Notes: generated by a model not told the origin, from the letters alone. A stretch of 64,000 nt of DNA from Blastopirellula sediminis (GCF_020966755.1 NZ_JAJKFT010000010.1:1054001-1118000), one strand, 5' to 3'. Shown: positions 46,470 through 55,382, numbered from the stretch's first letter. A program made the numbers and translations.

Positions 46470-48221
46470 ATGACGCGTAAGACCAAGACTTATCTCTTCG
46501 TGGTAGGAGGCGCGTTTCTCCTGCTGGTCGGCATACCGTTGTGGTTCATTTTTGGACCGCCGCGGCGGTTGGTGATCTCCCCAGAAACGACCGTCCTGAC
46601 GGAGCCGCTGACCGCCGATGGGCAGGTCGATTACGTCACGGCCGTGATAGAGCAACAGCGCGTCGGCGTTACGCAAGACAACAATGCGGCGATCCCGTTG
46701 CTGCGGGCGACGTGGCCGTGCGAGCTAGAGCCGAACGAACAGCAGATCGTTTGCGAGGAACTGGGGATCGAACCGCCGCAGAAAGATGGCCTGAACAAGC
46801 TAGATTACGACGACGCACGCCTCGAGCGGATCACCGCCTGGGCGAGCGAGAAGTGGGGCGTCGATTTAACGGACGAAGCGGAATTCGACTTCAATCCGTA
46901 TGACCATATCGAAGAGGCGACTTCGCATCCCTGGTCCCGCGCACAGATTCCACCGCTCGCAGAGTGGATCGACGATCACGCCGATTCGTTCGCCTTGCTT
47001 CACCAGATGGAAGACCGGGATCACTTCTTTTGTCCCTCTCCCAGTCTATTCGTCGCCGGCCGTTCGCTCGCCTCGACCGTCGGGCCTGACGTGGTCGTTA
47101 TGCGGACTGCGGCTCGGGCCCTTTCGACTCGCGCGATGATGCACATTGGCGAAGGGAAACCGCAACTCGCCTGGCGCGATCTGCGGCTCCTGTTCGTCAT
47201 GACCCGTTTGCCTTGCGTGGAGCGGCATATGGTCTACACGTTGGTCGCCTGCGCGGTCAACGGAATCGCTTGCCAAGGGTTGGAACAATTGCTGAATAGC
47301 GGTCAGTGCGATCGCGCGCTACTTGAGGAGATCGACCGGTTCTTCACGGCCTTGCCGCCGATTGCCGATCCGGCGATCATCGTGGACCAGTACGAACGGT
47401 GGATGCTGCTGGAAATGGTCGTGAGGGAAAACCACGAGGAATGGTTCTCCTTGCTGTTTGTCGATCCCGATCGGCCGCAAGGTCCCAAGTGGCTGCTTTC
47501 CTTGCCAATCGACAAGAACGCGACGTTGCGCCGAATGAATCAGCGGATCGACGAGATGGCCGCGATCATCGCCATCCAAGATCCGCTGCAAATGAAGCTC
47601 GCTGGCAAGCAGTTTGACGACCAGCTTCAACAAGCCGTTAACGACTGGGGCGATCTGGGGCCAACGGCCGCGGCGACCATCAGCCAATCGGTTCGCGGAA
47701 TCTATGCGGCGGACCTGATGGCTAGCTGGTTGATGACGGCTTACCCTCAGGCCAAGTTGGCGCAATTCCGCTGCAACACGACCGAACGGATGTTACGCGT
47801 GGCCGTCGCGCTCGAAAAGTTTCGACTGGAAGGGGGCGAGTATCCGGACTCGCTCTCGCAGCTTTCCGGCCAGCTTGACGTTCGACTGCTGATTGACCCG
47901 TACGCCGCGGGCCGCCAATTTCGCTACGAACGTCGCGACAAAGGTTACCTTCTGCTCAGCGTCTTTGAGAACGAACTCGACGACGGCGGCGACTCGATCA
48001 GTGGCGAAATACTGAACGGCGAATGGGTCGGAGAAGACGAGGAACGCAGCAATTGGCCAGACGTCGATCTCGTCCTTCGATTCCCCATGCCGCCACTGGT
48101 CCTGACGAAACCGAAAACGCGTGCGGAAGTAGAAGCCGAATTCGACTGGCTCTACGGCGACGAAGGCGGGAATGAGGAAGAGATGCTCGAGGAAATGGAA
48201 GAAGCGTATCCGGTAGAGTAG
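46470..48221 (+). CDS. Membrane-anchored hypothetical protein (gene B2)
   Basis: I place the start at the ATG at 46470 (MTRKTKTYLFVV), which aligns with the start of the paralog at 44515; the frame is open upstream to 46431 but the extra residues have no counterpart. The product is 583 residues with one N-terminal membrane helix, the TTVLTEPLTADGQVDY segment, HIGEGKPQLAWRDLRLLFVMTR and the C-terminal LRVAVALEKFRLEGGEYPDSLSQL pattern. It ends in an acidic tail (EEEMLEEMEEAYPVE). The first third is close to that of B1 and the rest is more diverged. It is probably an ancient copy kept with a new specificity. Confidence 0.75.
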   Translation: MTRKTKTYLFVVGGAFLLLVGIPLWFIFGPPRRLVISPETTVLTEPLTADGQVDYVTAVIEQQRVGVTQDNNAAIPLLRATWPCELEPNEQQIVCEELGIEPPQKDGLNKLDYDDARLERITAWASEKWGVDLTDEAEFDFNPYDHIEEATSHPWSRAQIPPLAEWIDDHADSFALLHQMEDRDHFFCPSPSLFVAGRSLASTVGPDVVVMRTAARALSTRAMMHIGEGKPQLAWRDLRLLFVMTRLPCVERHMVYTLVACAVNGIACQGLEQLLNSGQCDRALLEEIDRFFTALPPIADPAIIVDQYERWMLLEMVVRENHEEWFSLLFVDPDRPQGPKWLLSLPIDKNATLRRMNQRIDEMAAIIAIQDPLQMKLAGKQFDDQLQQAVNDWGDLGPTAAATISQSVRGIYAADLMASWLMTAYPQAKLAQFRCNTTERMLRVAVALEKFRLEGGEYPDSLSQLSGQLDVRLLIDPYAAGRQFRYERRDKGYLLLSVFENELDDGGDSISGEILNGEWVGEDEERSNWPDVDLVLRFPMPPLVLTKPKTRAEVEAEFDWLYGDEGGNEEEMLEEMEEAYPVE

Positions 48222-48230
48222 AACTTTCTC

Positions 48231-48845
48231 GTGAACGACGAAGAACTTGTCGCCCAAATCGAACATCGATTCGCCGTTGACGCAGAGGCGCAGGAATTCA
48301 TCACGCCGCGACGCGATGCTCCGTACGTGCTGTTCGGTCCCGAGTCCGATCTGCTCGGCTTGTTGTACGTAACGAAGCCAGCGACCATCGGCGGTCTGTT
48401 GAGCGTCAGGGAGCACTTCCCTCCGGCCGAGATCGCCGTTCTGGGTCGGTATGGACTTCCGAGTCGCTTCGATCTGGCGTGGATAAACCGCCTTTGCACT
48501 TCGCAGACGATCTATTTCTTAGGTGACGCCGACCCGGTCGATCTGCTCACTTTCGCGTGGTTGCGGTTCCGCCTACCGGAATTCCGTTTTCGCTACCTGG
48601 GCGTTAGCGACGAACTCATCGCAGCCTCAGGGATGTCGCTCACGTCCAACGTAACGATCGAGCTTTCGCCTGACGAATTAGAAGCGCTCGATCTCGTGCG
48701 AGAGGCGCTCGTTGATCTGCCGGACCTGCTCGGTCCGCAATGCGCCGCGCTGTTGGAACAGGGGAGAAAGGTGGAGGTAGAAGCGCTAATCTCGTTCGGC
48801 ACTCGCTTTCTCTCCGCGGCGTATGAGCGCTGCCGGGCCGATTAG
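48231..48845 (+). CDS. Hypothetical protein with TOPRIM-like DxDP segment (gene C)
   Basis: The GTG at 48231 is 9 bases after the stop of B2, so the two are co-transcribed. The 204-residue protein has no signal or membrane segment. A strand-loop-strand reading TIYFLGDADPVDLLTFAWLR resembles the DxD/GDxDP part of TOPRIM-like folds (TopoVI-A/Spo11 type). YVLFGPESDLLGLLYV earlier could supply the acidic first strand. These are visual similarities only. The first 14 codons recur in the chimeric frame at 46288. If the TOPRIM reading is wrong, the protein is simply unknown. Confidence 0.6.
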   Translation: MNDEELVAQIEHRFAVDAEAQEFITPRRDAPYVLFGPESDLLGLLYVTKPATIGGLLSVREHFPPAEIAVLGRYGLPSRFDLAWINRLCTSQTIYFLGDADPVDLLTFAWLRFRLPEFRFRYLGVSDELIAASGMSLTSNVTIELSPDELEALDLVREALVDLPDLLGPQCAALLEQGRKVEVEALISFGTRFLSAAYERCRAD

Positions 48846-49055
48846 CCCCTCTGACGCCCCAATTGTCAGGCTCTTTCCCTATTCACAACTCAAAATCACA
48901 CTGCGCATCATTGCCGCAAGGTTGAACTTGCCGCCGCAGCGCAAAAACAAGACGAGTCGACAATCCTCATTTTTCTGAGCATCGCCGGCTCGTCAGGCTG
49001 GACAAGCGCTAATCCGTCTACGGATGACCCATCCATCAGCGATCAACCGATCGCC

Positions 49056-49550
49056 TTATCGACCCATTTTGGCGGCTTGATTCACCGTCAGCGCAATCTG
49101 CGTCAACTTGTCGTCAGCCGCTTCTTCATCTTCCATATTCTGCTTTAATAATTGCAGTCCGTCGACAAAATTCAAGAGCTCGGCCCAAGTGCAAAGGGTG
49201 CCGTAGGTCGCGATCTCGTAATGTTCGATCTTTTGGGCGGCCGCGATCAGCAGCGCGTCCATCACCTCCTGCTCGGCGTCGAGCCGCATGATGCCGCCCG
49301 CTTCGCGAATCAAGCCGGCCATTGCTTCGCACTTTTTCGCTTTCGGCGGTTGGCCGATCGATTCGAAGACTTCTTCAAGTCGCTCCACGTGCGTTTGCGT
49401 TTCGTAGAGGTGACTTTCAAAGACTTGCTTCAGCGCATGATCGGACGCTTTTTCCACCATTTGCGGTAAAGCCTTCACAAGCTGCGTTTCGGCGCTCAGC
49501 ACGTCTTGCAACTCTTCCAAAAATGCGTCGGCGAGCGAATGCGTGGCCAT
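49056..49550 (-). CDS. DUF892 (YciE/YciF-like) ferritin-like protein
   Basis: I choose the ATG at 49550, preceded by AGGAGG 8 bases upstream; a longer frame to 49796 adds an Arg-rich, unconvincing N-terminus. The 164-residue protein matches the DUF892 four-helix pattern: FLEELQDVLSAETQLVKALPQMVEKASD near the start, HLYETQTHVERLEEVFESIG, DALLIAAAQKIEHYEIATYGTL, and the last AADDKLTQIALTVNQAA. The spaced Glu and His residues fit a di-iron ferritin-like centre. YciE/F family proteins are induced by stress in several bacteria, and their chemistry is not fully known. Confidence 0.85.
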   Translation of the reverse strand: MATHSLADAFLEELQDVLSAETQLVKALPQMVEKASDHALKQVFESHLYETQTHVERLEEVFESIGQPPKAKKCEAMAGLIREAGGIMRLDAEQEVMDALLIAAAQKIEHYEIATYGTLCTWAELLNFVDGLQLLKQNMEDEEAADDKLTQIALTVNQAAKMGR

Positions 49551-49788
49551 CGGAACGACCTCCTTCGAGAATTGAACTGCGTTTTCCTTCACTGGTACAA
49601 GGATGGAAGTTGCAAACGACATGCCGGCCGAATCTGCTCGACTTACGTCATTTCGGGTGGCAATTATGATCGCGCGGGGACCAGGACGGTCGTTTCCGAA
49701 TCGTGGTCGGAGGTTTCGCCGGAATCGCAAGCGAGGGGAAGTGCGCCCGCACGTGAATTTTTTCCCAAGACGAGAACGGAGCTCGACG

Positions 49789-51273
49789 CTATGCAAAGAA
49801 TCGATCGGCCCACGCCTGCGCCGCTTCGGCGATTTGTTGTTCGTTGAATGCGGCGAAGCCGAGGATCATCCCAGGCGTCTTTCCCGCGGAGGCCGAGTAT
49901 TGGTCGACCAGGTGATATTCGACGCCGGCCTCGTCGGCGGCACGTTGTAAGCGACGATTTTGCCGCGAGTCGCTCGCCTTAGCGACGACGTGCAAGCCCG
50001 CTTCATTCCGCTGGAATTCCATCGCCGAGCCGAACGACGTTTCGAGCGCCGTGAACATCGCCGCTTGTCGGGCGGCGTACAACTTCCGCATTCGCCGCAA
50101 GTGCCGCGCGAAATGGCCTTCTTCGATAAAGTCGGTCAGCGTCGCTTGTTCAAAGACCGGCGAATGGCGATCGGCCAGCCAACGTGACGTGGCGAACGCG
50201 CGGACCAGCGGTTCCGGCACAACCAGATATCCGAGCCGCATCCCAGGGAACAGCACTTTGCTGAAGGTCCCCAGGTAAATGACCGAGCCATGCGGATCGA
50301 TCGCCGCAAGCGCCTGCTGCGGACGTGCGGCGAAACGGAACTCGCCGACGTAGTCGTCTTCGATAATCCACGCATCGCTCTGCTCGGCCCATTCGAGCAG
50401 TTGCATCCGCCGCGGCAGGCTCATCGTCACCGCCGCAGGCCACTGGACGCTAGGAGTGACATAGGCGAGCTTCGGCCGCGGGCAAAGTCGCTCACCGGCC
50501 GCGACGTCAATTCCTTGCTCATCGACCGGCACCGGCACGCCGACCGCGCCATGCGCGGTGAACGCATGCCACGCGGGACTGTAGCCTGGCTGTTCGAGCC
50601 AGAACGAATCGCCAGGATCAAGCAACAGCCGCGCGATCAGCTCCAACCCTTGCTGCACGCCGCTAGTAACGATGATTTGCTCGGCCGAACAGGCGACGCC
50701 GCGCGATGCGCCGAGATAGGCGGCGATCGCACTGCGGAGCGGCGGATAACCTGCCGGATCGACTCCCAAATAGGTCAGCCGCGGCAAGCGACGGATCCGC
50801 CTATCGGCCAGACGCTGCCAGATGTCGCGGGGAAACTGATCAATCGCCGGCGTATGGGGACGAAACGGCAGCGGCGTCGTGATCGTCCGCGGCGCCCAAT
50901 CGGCGTACCGGTCTACTTCTTCGGCACGCTTCGCCAAGCCGCGGCGCGACGTCTTTGGGGATGGCTTCTTGGCGACGGAAGAGGGCGCCGTTTGCTCGGG
51001 AAGTTGTTGCGAAACGCGGGTGCCGGAGCCGATCTCCGCTTCCAGATAACCTTCGGCCAGCAGTTGTTCGTAGGCAGCGGCGACCGTGTTGCGGGCAATT
51101 TGCAGTTGATTGCAGAGACCGCGGGTCGACGGCAACTTTTCGCCGGGACGAAGTCGCCCGCTCCGGATCGCCTCGCGGAGCTGCGATTCCAGCTGTCGAT
51201 GAAGCGGCTGTGATGCGTCTCGGTCAATCTCGAGCGTATCAAATTGAAAGCGTTGCGAGCGGCGCTGAACCAT
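49789..51273 (-). CDS. MocR/PdxR-type transcription regulator (GntR HTH plus aminotransferase fold)
   Basis: I start at the ATG at 51273 (MVQRRSQRFQFD), since the frame beyond it is not conserved in the family. The product is 494 residues. A GntR winged HTH lies at about 20-95 (QLREAIRSGRLRPGEKLPSTRGLCNQLQIARNTVAAAYEQLLAEGYL). A fold-type I aminotransferase domain follows, with the PLP lysine Lys339 in LGTFSKVLFPGMRLGYLV. MocR proteins such as PdxR and GabR use PLP or an external aldimine as signal. It is divergent from the AhpD-like gene, with a palindrome in between, which fits local regulation. Confidence 0.9.
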   Translation of the reverse strand: MVQRRSQRFQFDTLEIDRDASQPLHRQLESQLREAIRSGRLRPGEKLPSTRGLCNQLQIARNTVAAAYEQLLAEGYLEAEIGSGTRVSQQLPEQTAPSSVAKKPSPKTSRRGLAKRAEEVDRYADWAPRTITTPLPFRPHTPAIDQFPRDIWQRLADRRIRRLPRLTYLGVDPAGYPPLRSAIAAYLGASRGVACSAEQIIVTSGVQQGLELIARLLLDPGDSFWLEQPGYSPAWHAFTAHGAVGVPVPVDEQGIDVAAGERLCPRPKLAYVTPSVQWPAAVTMSLPRRMQLLEWAEQSDAWIIEDDYVGEFRFAARPQQALAAIDPHGSVIYLGTFSKVLFPGMRLGYLVVPEPLVRAFATSRWLADRHSPVFEQATLTDFIEEGHFARHLRRMRKLYAARQAAMFTALETSFGSAMEFQRNEAGLHVVAKASDSRQNRRLQRAADEAGVEYHLVDQYSASAGKTPGMILGFAAFNEQQIAEAAQAWADRFFA

Positions 51274-51303
51274 CGAAAAGTGGCTCCCTGAATTGGCTGG
51301 CAA

Positions 51304-51324
51304 GTGGACCTTTTTCAGGTCCAC
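51304..51324. promoter_or_regulatory. Palindrome between the MocR regulator and AhpD-like gene
   Basis: GTGGACCT (51304-51311) and AGGTCCAC (51317-51324) form an 8-base inverted repeat with a 5-base spacer, inside the 112-base divergent gap (51274-51385). A TATCAT at 51333-51338 lies downstream and could be the -10 of the AhpD-like gene. The position fits an operator for the neighbouring MocR regulator. Confidence 0.6.
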
Positions 51325-51385
51325 ACCAATCGTATCATGAGGGAAGAACGAACGCAGCAACTTCCTTATTTCAAGGAGTCGAAAA

Positions 51386-51844
51386 ATGTCTCAGCGATTG
51401 GACTACTACAAATTGTCGCCCGAACCGTTCCGTCACCTGATGGCGATCGAAAAGCATCTCCACCAATCGACGCTGGAGCATGTGCTGCTCGAACTGGTCA
51501 AGCTGCGAGTGTCGCAGATCAACGGGTGCGCGTTTTGCTTGAACATGCATTCGACGCTGCTGCGAAAAGCAGGCGAACCGCCGCATCGGATCGATCTGGT
51601 CGCCGCGTGGCGCGAAGCGCCTTGCTATAGCGACCGCGAACGAGCCGCGTTGGCCTGGGCCGAAGCGGTCACCTTGCTGCCGCAGCACCAAGTGACCGAC
51701 GCCCTGTATGACGAGCTAGCGGCGCAGTTCGACGAAACTGAAATCGTCGACCTGACCGCGGCGATCGCGAACATCAACGCGTGGAACCGCTTCGCCGTGC
51801 CGTTCTGCAAAGCGCCGGAGATTGAAGAAACGGCGACGGCGTAA
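51386..51844 (+). CDS. Carboxymuconolactone decarboxylase family protein, AhpD-like
   Basis: The 152-residue protein has the peroxidase-type CxxC: Cys48 and Cys51 in GCAFCLNMH, with His55 following, as in the AhpD/alkylhydroperoxidase group. This group reduces peroxides or repairs thiols through the Cys pair. The helical pattern around it (LLELVKLRVSQINGCAFC...ERAALAWAEAV) is typical. A MocR regulator is divergent and shares a palindrome with it. A dispersed repeat follows the stop codon. Confidence 0.85.
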   Translation: MSQRLDYYKLSPEPFRHLMAIEKHLHQSTLEHVLLELVKLRVSQINGCAFCLNMHSTLLRKAGEPPHRIDLVAAWREAPCYSDRERAALAWAEAVTLLPQHQVTDALYDELAAQFDETEIVDLTAAIANINAWNRFAVPFCKAPEIEETATA

Positions 51845-51854
51845 GAGACAAAAC

Positions 51855-51941
51855 ACTAGCCCGCAGCGCAAGCGAGGGAATGTGTAAGGCAATCAGTTCA
51901 GAGTTGGCAGCCGCATTCCCTTGCTCGCGCTGCGGGCTAGT
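51855..51941. repeat. Head-to-head pair of dispersed repeats forming a hairpin
   Basis: A plus-oriented copy (51855-51884, ACTAGCCCGCAGCGCAAGCG) and a minus-oriented copy (51911-51941, ending GCGCTGCGGGCTAGT) face each other with a 26-base spacer. The arms pair over about 28 positions with few mismatches, so the transcript of this gap would fold into a long hairpin. The layout is like BIME/REP doublets. Confidence 0.75.
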
Positions 51942-51987
51942 AAAGAAGCACAACTACATTTCAACCTTTAGGCGGAGAAATAGATTA

Positions 51988-52416
51988 ATGAAACGATTCC
52001 TGGCACTGACCGTTGTGCTTTTTGTTGGCGCTATGGTTTGGCGGATCTCGGCGCATGAAACGGCGCATGGTCCGAATGTGAAACCGGTGATGTCGCACGA
52101 GATCCAGGAAAAGGTCGACGGTATCGCGACGCGAGCAGTGATGGCCGAAGTCACTTGGCAAGGAGGAGATTTCTCCGAGGCGCATCGCCATCCAGGGCCG
52201 ACGTTCGTCTATGTCCTGGAAGGGGAAATCGAAACGCAGGTCGAAGATGGCCCGATCGTGCGGCTGAAGCCAGGAGACACGCTGTACGAACCGTCGATGG
52301 CGCTGCATCGGTTGACCCGCAACATGAACCCGGACAAACCGGCCAAGATCCTGGCGTTTCATTTGACGCCAACCGACGCCAAAGAGTTGGTGATTCCGGA
52401 ACCGACCGAAAAATAG
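51988..52416 (+). CDS. Secreted cupin-domain protein
   Basis: I start at the ATG at 51988, preceded by GGCGGAG at about 10 bases; an open frame to 51880 covers the repeat and is not credible. The 142-residue protein has a signal-peptide or anchor-like N-terminus (FLALTVVLFVGAMVW). It has a single cupin barrel with the metal-ligand motif HRHPGPTFVYVLEGE (His66, His68) and a late H in PSMALHRLTRN. The usual Glu of motif 1 is displaced, so the metal site may be atypical. It is in the same transcription direction as the AhpD-like gene but is separated by the repeat hairpin, so co-transcription is uncertain. Confidence 0.8.
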   Translation: MKRFLALTVVLFVGAMVWRISAHETAHGPNVKPVMSHEIQEKVDGIATRAVMAEVTWQGGDFSEAHRHPGPTFVYVLEGEIETQVEDGPIVRLKPGDTLYEPSMALHRLTRNMNPDKPAKILAFHLTPTDAKELVIPEPTEK

Positions 52417-52448
52417 CCCGAGCCGCGAGCCTGACTCGATTCGCCGGA

Positions 52449-52479
52449 CGCATTCCCTCGCTTGCGCTGCGGGCTAGTG
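52449..52479 (-). repeat. Dispersed repeat, inverted copy
   Basis: CGCATTCCCTCGCTTGCGCT and GCGGGCTAGTG, the reverse complement of the copy at 51855, lying between the convergent ends of the cupin gene and the spermidine synthase-like gene. Three copies lie within 630 bases. Confidence 0.75.
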
Positions 52480-52492
52480 TTTGAACGCCCGG

Positions 52493-54577
52493 TTACTTCA
52501 GCACATTCAGCAGGTTGCTATAGTCATCGGTCCAGAGACGATCGACCACCAATTGCGATGGTTCGATCGTCACGGCGCGGCGGATGGTTTCGCTCGCGAG
52601 CAGCGCCCGGTTGTTGGTCGCGATCACCCAATGGGCGCCGGTCTTTTGATGGGCGACGTCGGGAGCGGCGACGAAGTAGAGCGTTTGCAGATCGCAATCG
52701 TTGGCCAGACCTTCGACGACCGGTCGCAGGTCGACATGCATGTTGCTGATGTGGACGGCGATCACGCCATTGGGTGCAAGTCGTTGGCGATAAATGTCAA
52801 ACGCCTCGCGCGTCAGCAAGTGGGTCGGAATCGCGTCGCCGCTGAACGCGTCGAGGACGAGCAAGTCGAATTTCTGATTCGTCTCCGCTTCGAGCGAAAG
52901 TCGTCCGTCGCCGAGGACAATCTCCACCTTCGCCGGCGAATCTTTCAGATAGCTGAAATAGTCTTCCGCCAGTTCGACCACTTCCGGGTTGATTTCGTAC
53001 ATGCGGAAGGTGTCGCCGGGCTTGCCGTAGGCGGCGAGCGTTCCGGCGCCAAGTCCAACGACGCCGACGCGCAGCGGACGATCCTCGGCGGACAACTCGC
53101 TCAGGACGATGCCGACGCCGGTTTCCGGCGCGTAGTACGACGTCGGTTCGGTGCGGCGTTTGTCGTCGAGGAATTGGAAACCGTGGACGATATGTCCATG
53201 GAACATCATGCGGCGGCGTTCTCCGTCCGACGCTTGATCGTCAACGTGCAGCACGCCGTAAAAGTTGCGCCGCGAAACGAGATAGTCGCCGCTGAAATTG
53301 CGAAGTTCGCCGTAGACGACGACCAAGAGCAGCGGAATCGCCCAGGCCAAGCGTTTCGGTAGCGGAGCAGGTGTCGGTTGGTCGGCGGGGTTGGCTGCGA
53401 CCGCTTTGCTGGTCGCCGAGAACAGGATTCCGCCGGCGATCAGGAAACTGCCGAGAATGAAAATCGGCGATTCAAAATAATCGGTCAGCGCCATGGGGCA
53501 AATGAGCGAAACAAGGACGCCTCCCAAGGCGCCGCCAGCGGAAATGGTCAGATAGAACTCGGTCAGACGAGCCGGCTCGGGCTTCAAACGAACCAGTTCG
53601 CCGTGACACGCAAAGCAGGCGAAAAAGAGGGAAGCGAAGTAAACGCCGATTGCGGCGACCAGTCCCAACGAACCGCTCGACCAATCGACTAGGGCCACGC
53701 CGGCCAGCGAAGCCATCGTCAGCCAAGCGACCGTCTCGCGGCGATACCAACCTTCGCTATCGAACGCCAGGATGAAGGTGAGCAAGTACAAACTGAGCGG
53801 TGCGACCCAGAGGAGCGGAACGACCGCCATGTCTTGGCAAACATGATTGGTGACCGCCAACAGGCCAAAGCTGGCCCAGGCCGGCAACAGGAGCCACTTG
53901 GCTCGCGTCCGCCATGAAATCGCGGGACTGCTCAACGAAGAGGTAGGGACTTCGCCCGTCGGCGTTTCCGCCGGCGCCGAGCGCAACTGCCAGACGACGA
54001 TCGCCAACAGCGCGGCGAACAAGCCGAACCCAATCGACCACTGCGCGGCTTGCGTCGAAACGGCGAAGTTCGGCTCGATCACAAACGGATAGCTAAGCAG
54101 CGCCAGCAGCGAGCCGACGTTGGATAACGCGTAGAGTCGATAGGGCGATACGCCAGGGAATCGCCGACCGAACCAGGCTTGCAGCAGCGGACCGTTGGCG
54201 GCGAGCAAGAAGTAAGGCAACCCGATCGTCGCGGTGAGCAACAGCAAGATGCGGAGCGCCGGAGCGTCTTCAGGAGATGGTTTCCAACTGATGTCGGCCA
54301 AGACCGGCGACAAGACCGCCGCCGCAATCACCAACAGCAAATGAACCGCTCCTTGCCAGAGGAGCGGCAGATAGCGCGTCGTCAAATGGGCGTAGAGATA
54401 GCCGAGGAACAGCACGACCTGAAAGAAGAGCATCGCCGTCGTCCAGACCGCTGGGCTGCCGCCAAACCAGGGAAGGATCGCTTTGCTGACGATCGGCTGG
54501 ATTTGGAACAACAACAGCGCACTGACGAAAACAGCCGCGGCAAAACAGCAGCGCAGAAGTTCAGGCAGGCGAAACAT
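52493..54577 (-). CDS. Fused membrane transporter-like/spermidine synthase-like protein
   Basis: The 694-residue protein has a large membrane half (about residues 1-420) with 10 or more hydrophobic segments, beginning LLFQIQPIVSKAILPWFGGSPAVW. A soluble spermidine synthase-like domain follows. The methyltransferase-type fold shows VGVVGLGAGTLAAYGKPGD for the nucleotide-binding loop and LLVLDAFSGDAIPTHLLT for the acidic catalytic loop. Such fused MFS/spermidine synthase proteins are common in planctomycetes. The usual aminopropyl-transfer substrate has not been shown for the membrane-bound class, so activity is inferred. It ends at a dispersed repeat. Confidence 0.85.
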   Translation of the reverse strand: MFRLPELLRCCFAAAVFVSALLLFQIQPIVSKAILPWFGGSPAVWTTAMLFFQVVLFLGYLYAHLTTRYLPLLWQGAVHLLLVIAAAVLSPVLADISWKPSPEDAPALRILLLLTATIGLPYFLLAANGPLLQAWFGRRFPGVSPYRLYALSNVGSLLALLSYPFVIEPNFAVSTQAAQWSIGFGLFAALLAIVVWQLRSAPAETPTGEVPTSSLSSPAISWRTRAKWLLLPAWASFGLLAVTNHVCQDMAVVPLLWVAPLSLYLLTFILAFDSEGWYRRETVAWLTMASLAGVALVDWSSGSLGLVAAIGVYFASLFFACFACHGELVRLKPEPARLTEFYLTISAGGALGGVLVSLICPMALTDYFESPIFILGSFLIAGGILFSATSKAVAANPADQPTPAPLPKRLAWAIPLLLVVVYGELRNFSGDYLVSRRNFYGVLHVDDQASDGERRRMMFHGHIVHGFQFLDDKRRTEPTSYYAPETGVGIVLSELSAEDRPLRVGVVGLGAGTLAAYGKPGDTFRMYEINPEVVELAEDYFSYLKDSPAKVEIVLGDGRLSLEAETNQKFDLLVLDAFSGDAIPTHLLTREAFDIYRQRLAPNGVIAVHISNMHVDLRPVVEGLANDCDLQTLYFVAAPDVAHQKTGAHWVIATNNRALLASETIRRAVTIEPSQLVVDRLWTDDYSNLLNVLK

Positions 54578-54905
54578 ATATCGGAACTCGTTTATTCATA
54601 ATAAAATGGCGTCGCGATAAGATAGCTCACGGGTCGGATTGAAACGCCACAAACGGTTGAAATGCGCAATTGAGCGGGGAGCAAATCAACTCTAGATCCA
54701 GGGGAGGGGGTGGAATTATGCGAAATGTTCAGAGTTTTTCGCCAAGAAAAGGTGCAAAATTAATACTGTCGGAGCCAGAATTGTGCTTTTCATGGCGGAA
54801 ACGCCGACATTAGAATCGGGTTTGTTGTCCTCATCCCACCGTCCCTCTGGCTTTTATGCCTGATTGACGGAAAATCCTCTTCTGTTGCTTGGAGACAATT
54901 GATTC
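54578..54905. other. Intergenic region between spermidine synthase-like and NTF2-like genes
   Basis: This 328-base gap between divergent genes is more AT-rich than the flanking genes and probably holds promoters for both. No gene, repeat or hairpin stands out. Confidence 0.5.
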
Positions 54906-55340
54906 GTGTACGCCACTGTTTCTCTTGAAGCGGAGGCGATGGCGGTCCTGCGGGACTTTGCCAGCGCTTACGCCAATCGAGATCTGGAGAAACTGCTGGC
55001 GGTATTTTTGCCTGAACCGGACGTGGTGCTTCTGGGAACGGGCCAAGACGAGAAGCGTCTCGGTCTAGCCGGAATCTGCGAACAGGCGGAGCGTGACTGG
55101 GAACAAGCCGACACGTTACATTTTCGCTTTGGATGGCGAAGCGTATCGTGCTACGGCGACGTTTGCTGGGTCGCGGCCGATTGTTTTGCTCTGGTTCAAG
55201 CGGGTTACCGCCAAGCGGAGATTCCTCTCCGGATTACTGCAGTCCTGGTTCGCACCGTAGAAGATTCGTTGCGGATCGCCCAGCTTCATTACTCTTCGCC
55301 GGTCCTGCCGGAAGATGAGTCCGATACCTGTCTCGAGTAG
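54906..55340 (+). CDS. NTF2/SnoaL-like fold protein
   Basis: The product of 144 residues starts with GTG. It has the SnoaL/NTF2 pattern: VLRDFASAYANRDLEKLLAVFLPEPDVVLLGTG at the start, with an Arg-Asp helix then a strand, followed by a barrel of strands (HFRFGWRSVSCYGDVCWVAADCFALV and LRITAVLVRTVEDSLRIAQLHYSSP). No signal peptide is seen. Such domains include isomerases, ring-cleaving enzymes and ligand-binding scaffolds, so no reaction is proposed. It is followed by a strong terminator. Confidence 0.75.
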   Translation: MYATVSLEAEAMAVLRDFASAYANRDLEKLLAVFLPEPDVVLLGTGQDEKRLGLAGICEQAERDWEQADTLHFRFGWRSVSCYGDVCWVAADCFALVQAGYRQAEIPLRITAVLVRTVEDSLRIAQLHYSSPVLPEDESDTCLE

Positions 55341-55382
55341 AATTTTGGCTATTATTTGATTACAAGGTTATCCTTGACAGGC

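Noticed and set aside
51855-52479. Clustered repeats that might suggest a CRISPR array
   Set aside because: Copies differ in orientation and spacing, and no cas gene is present.
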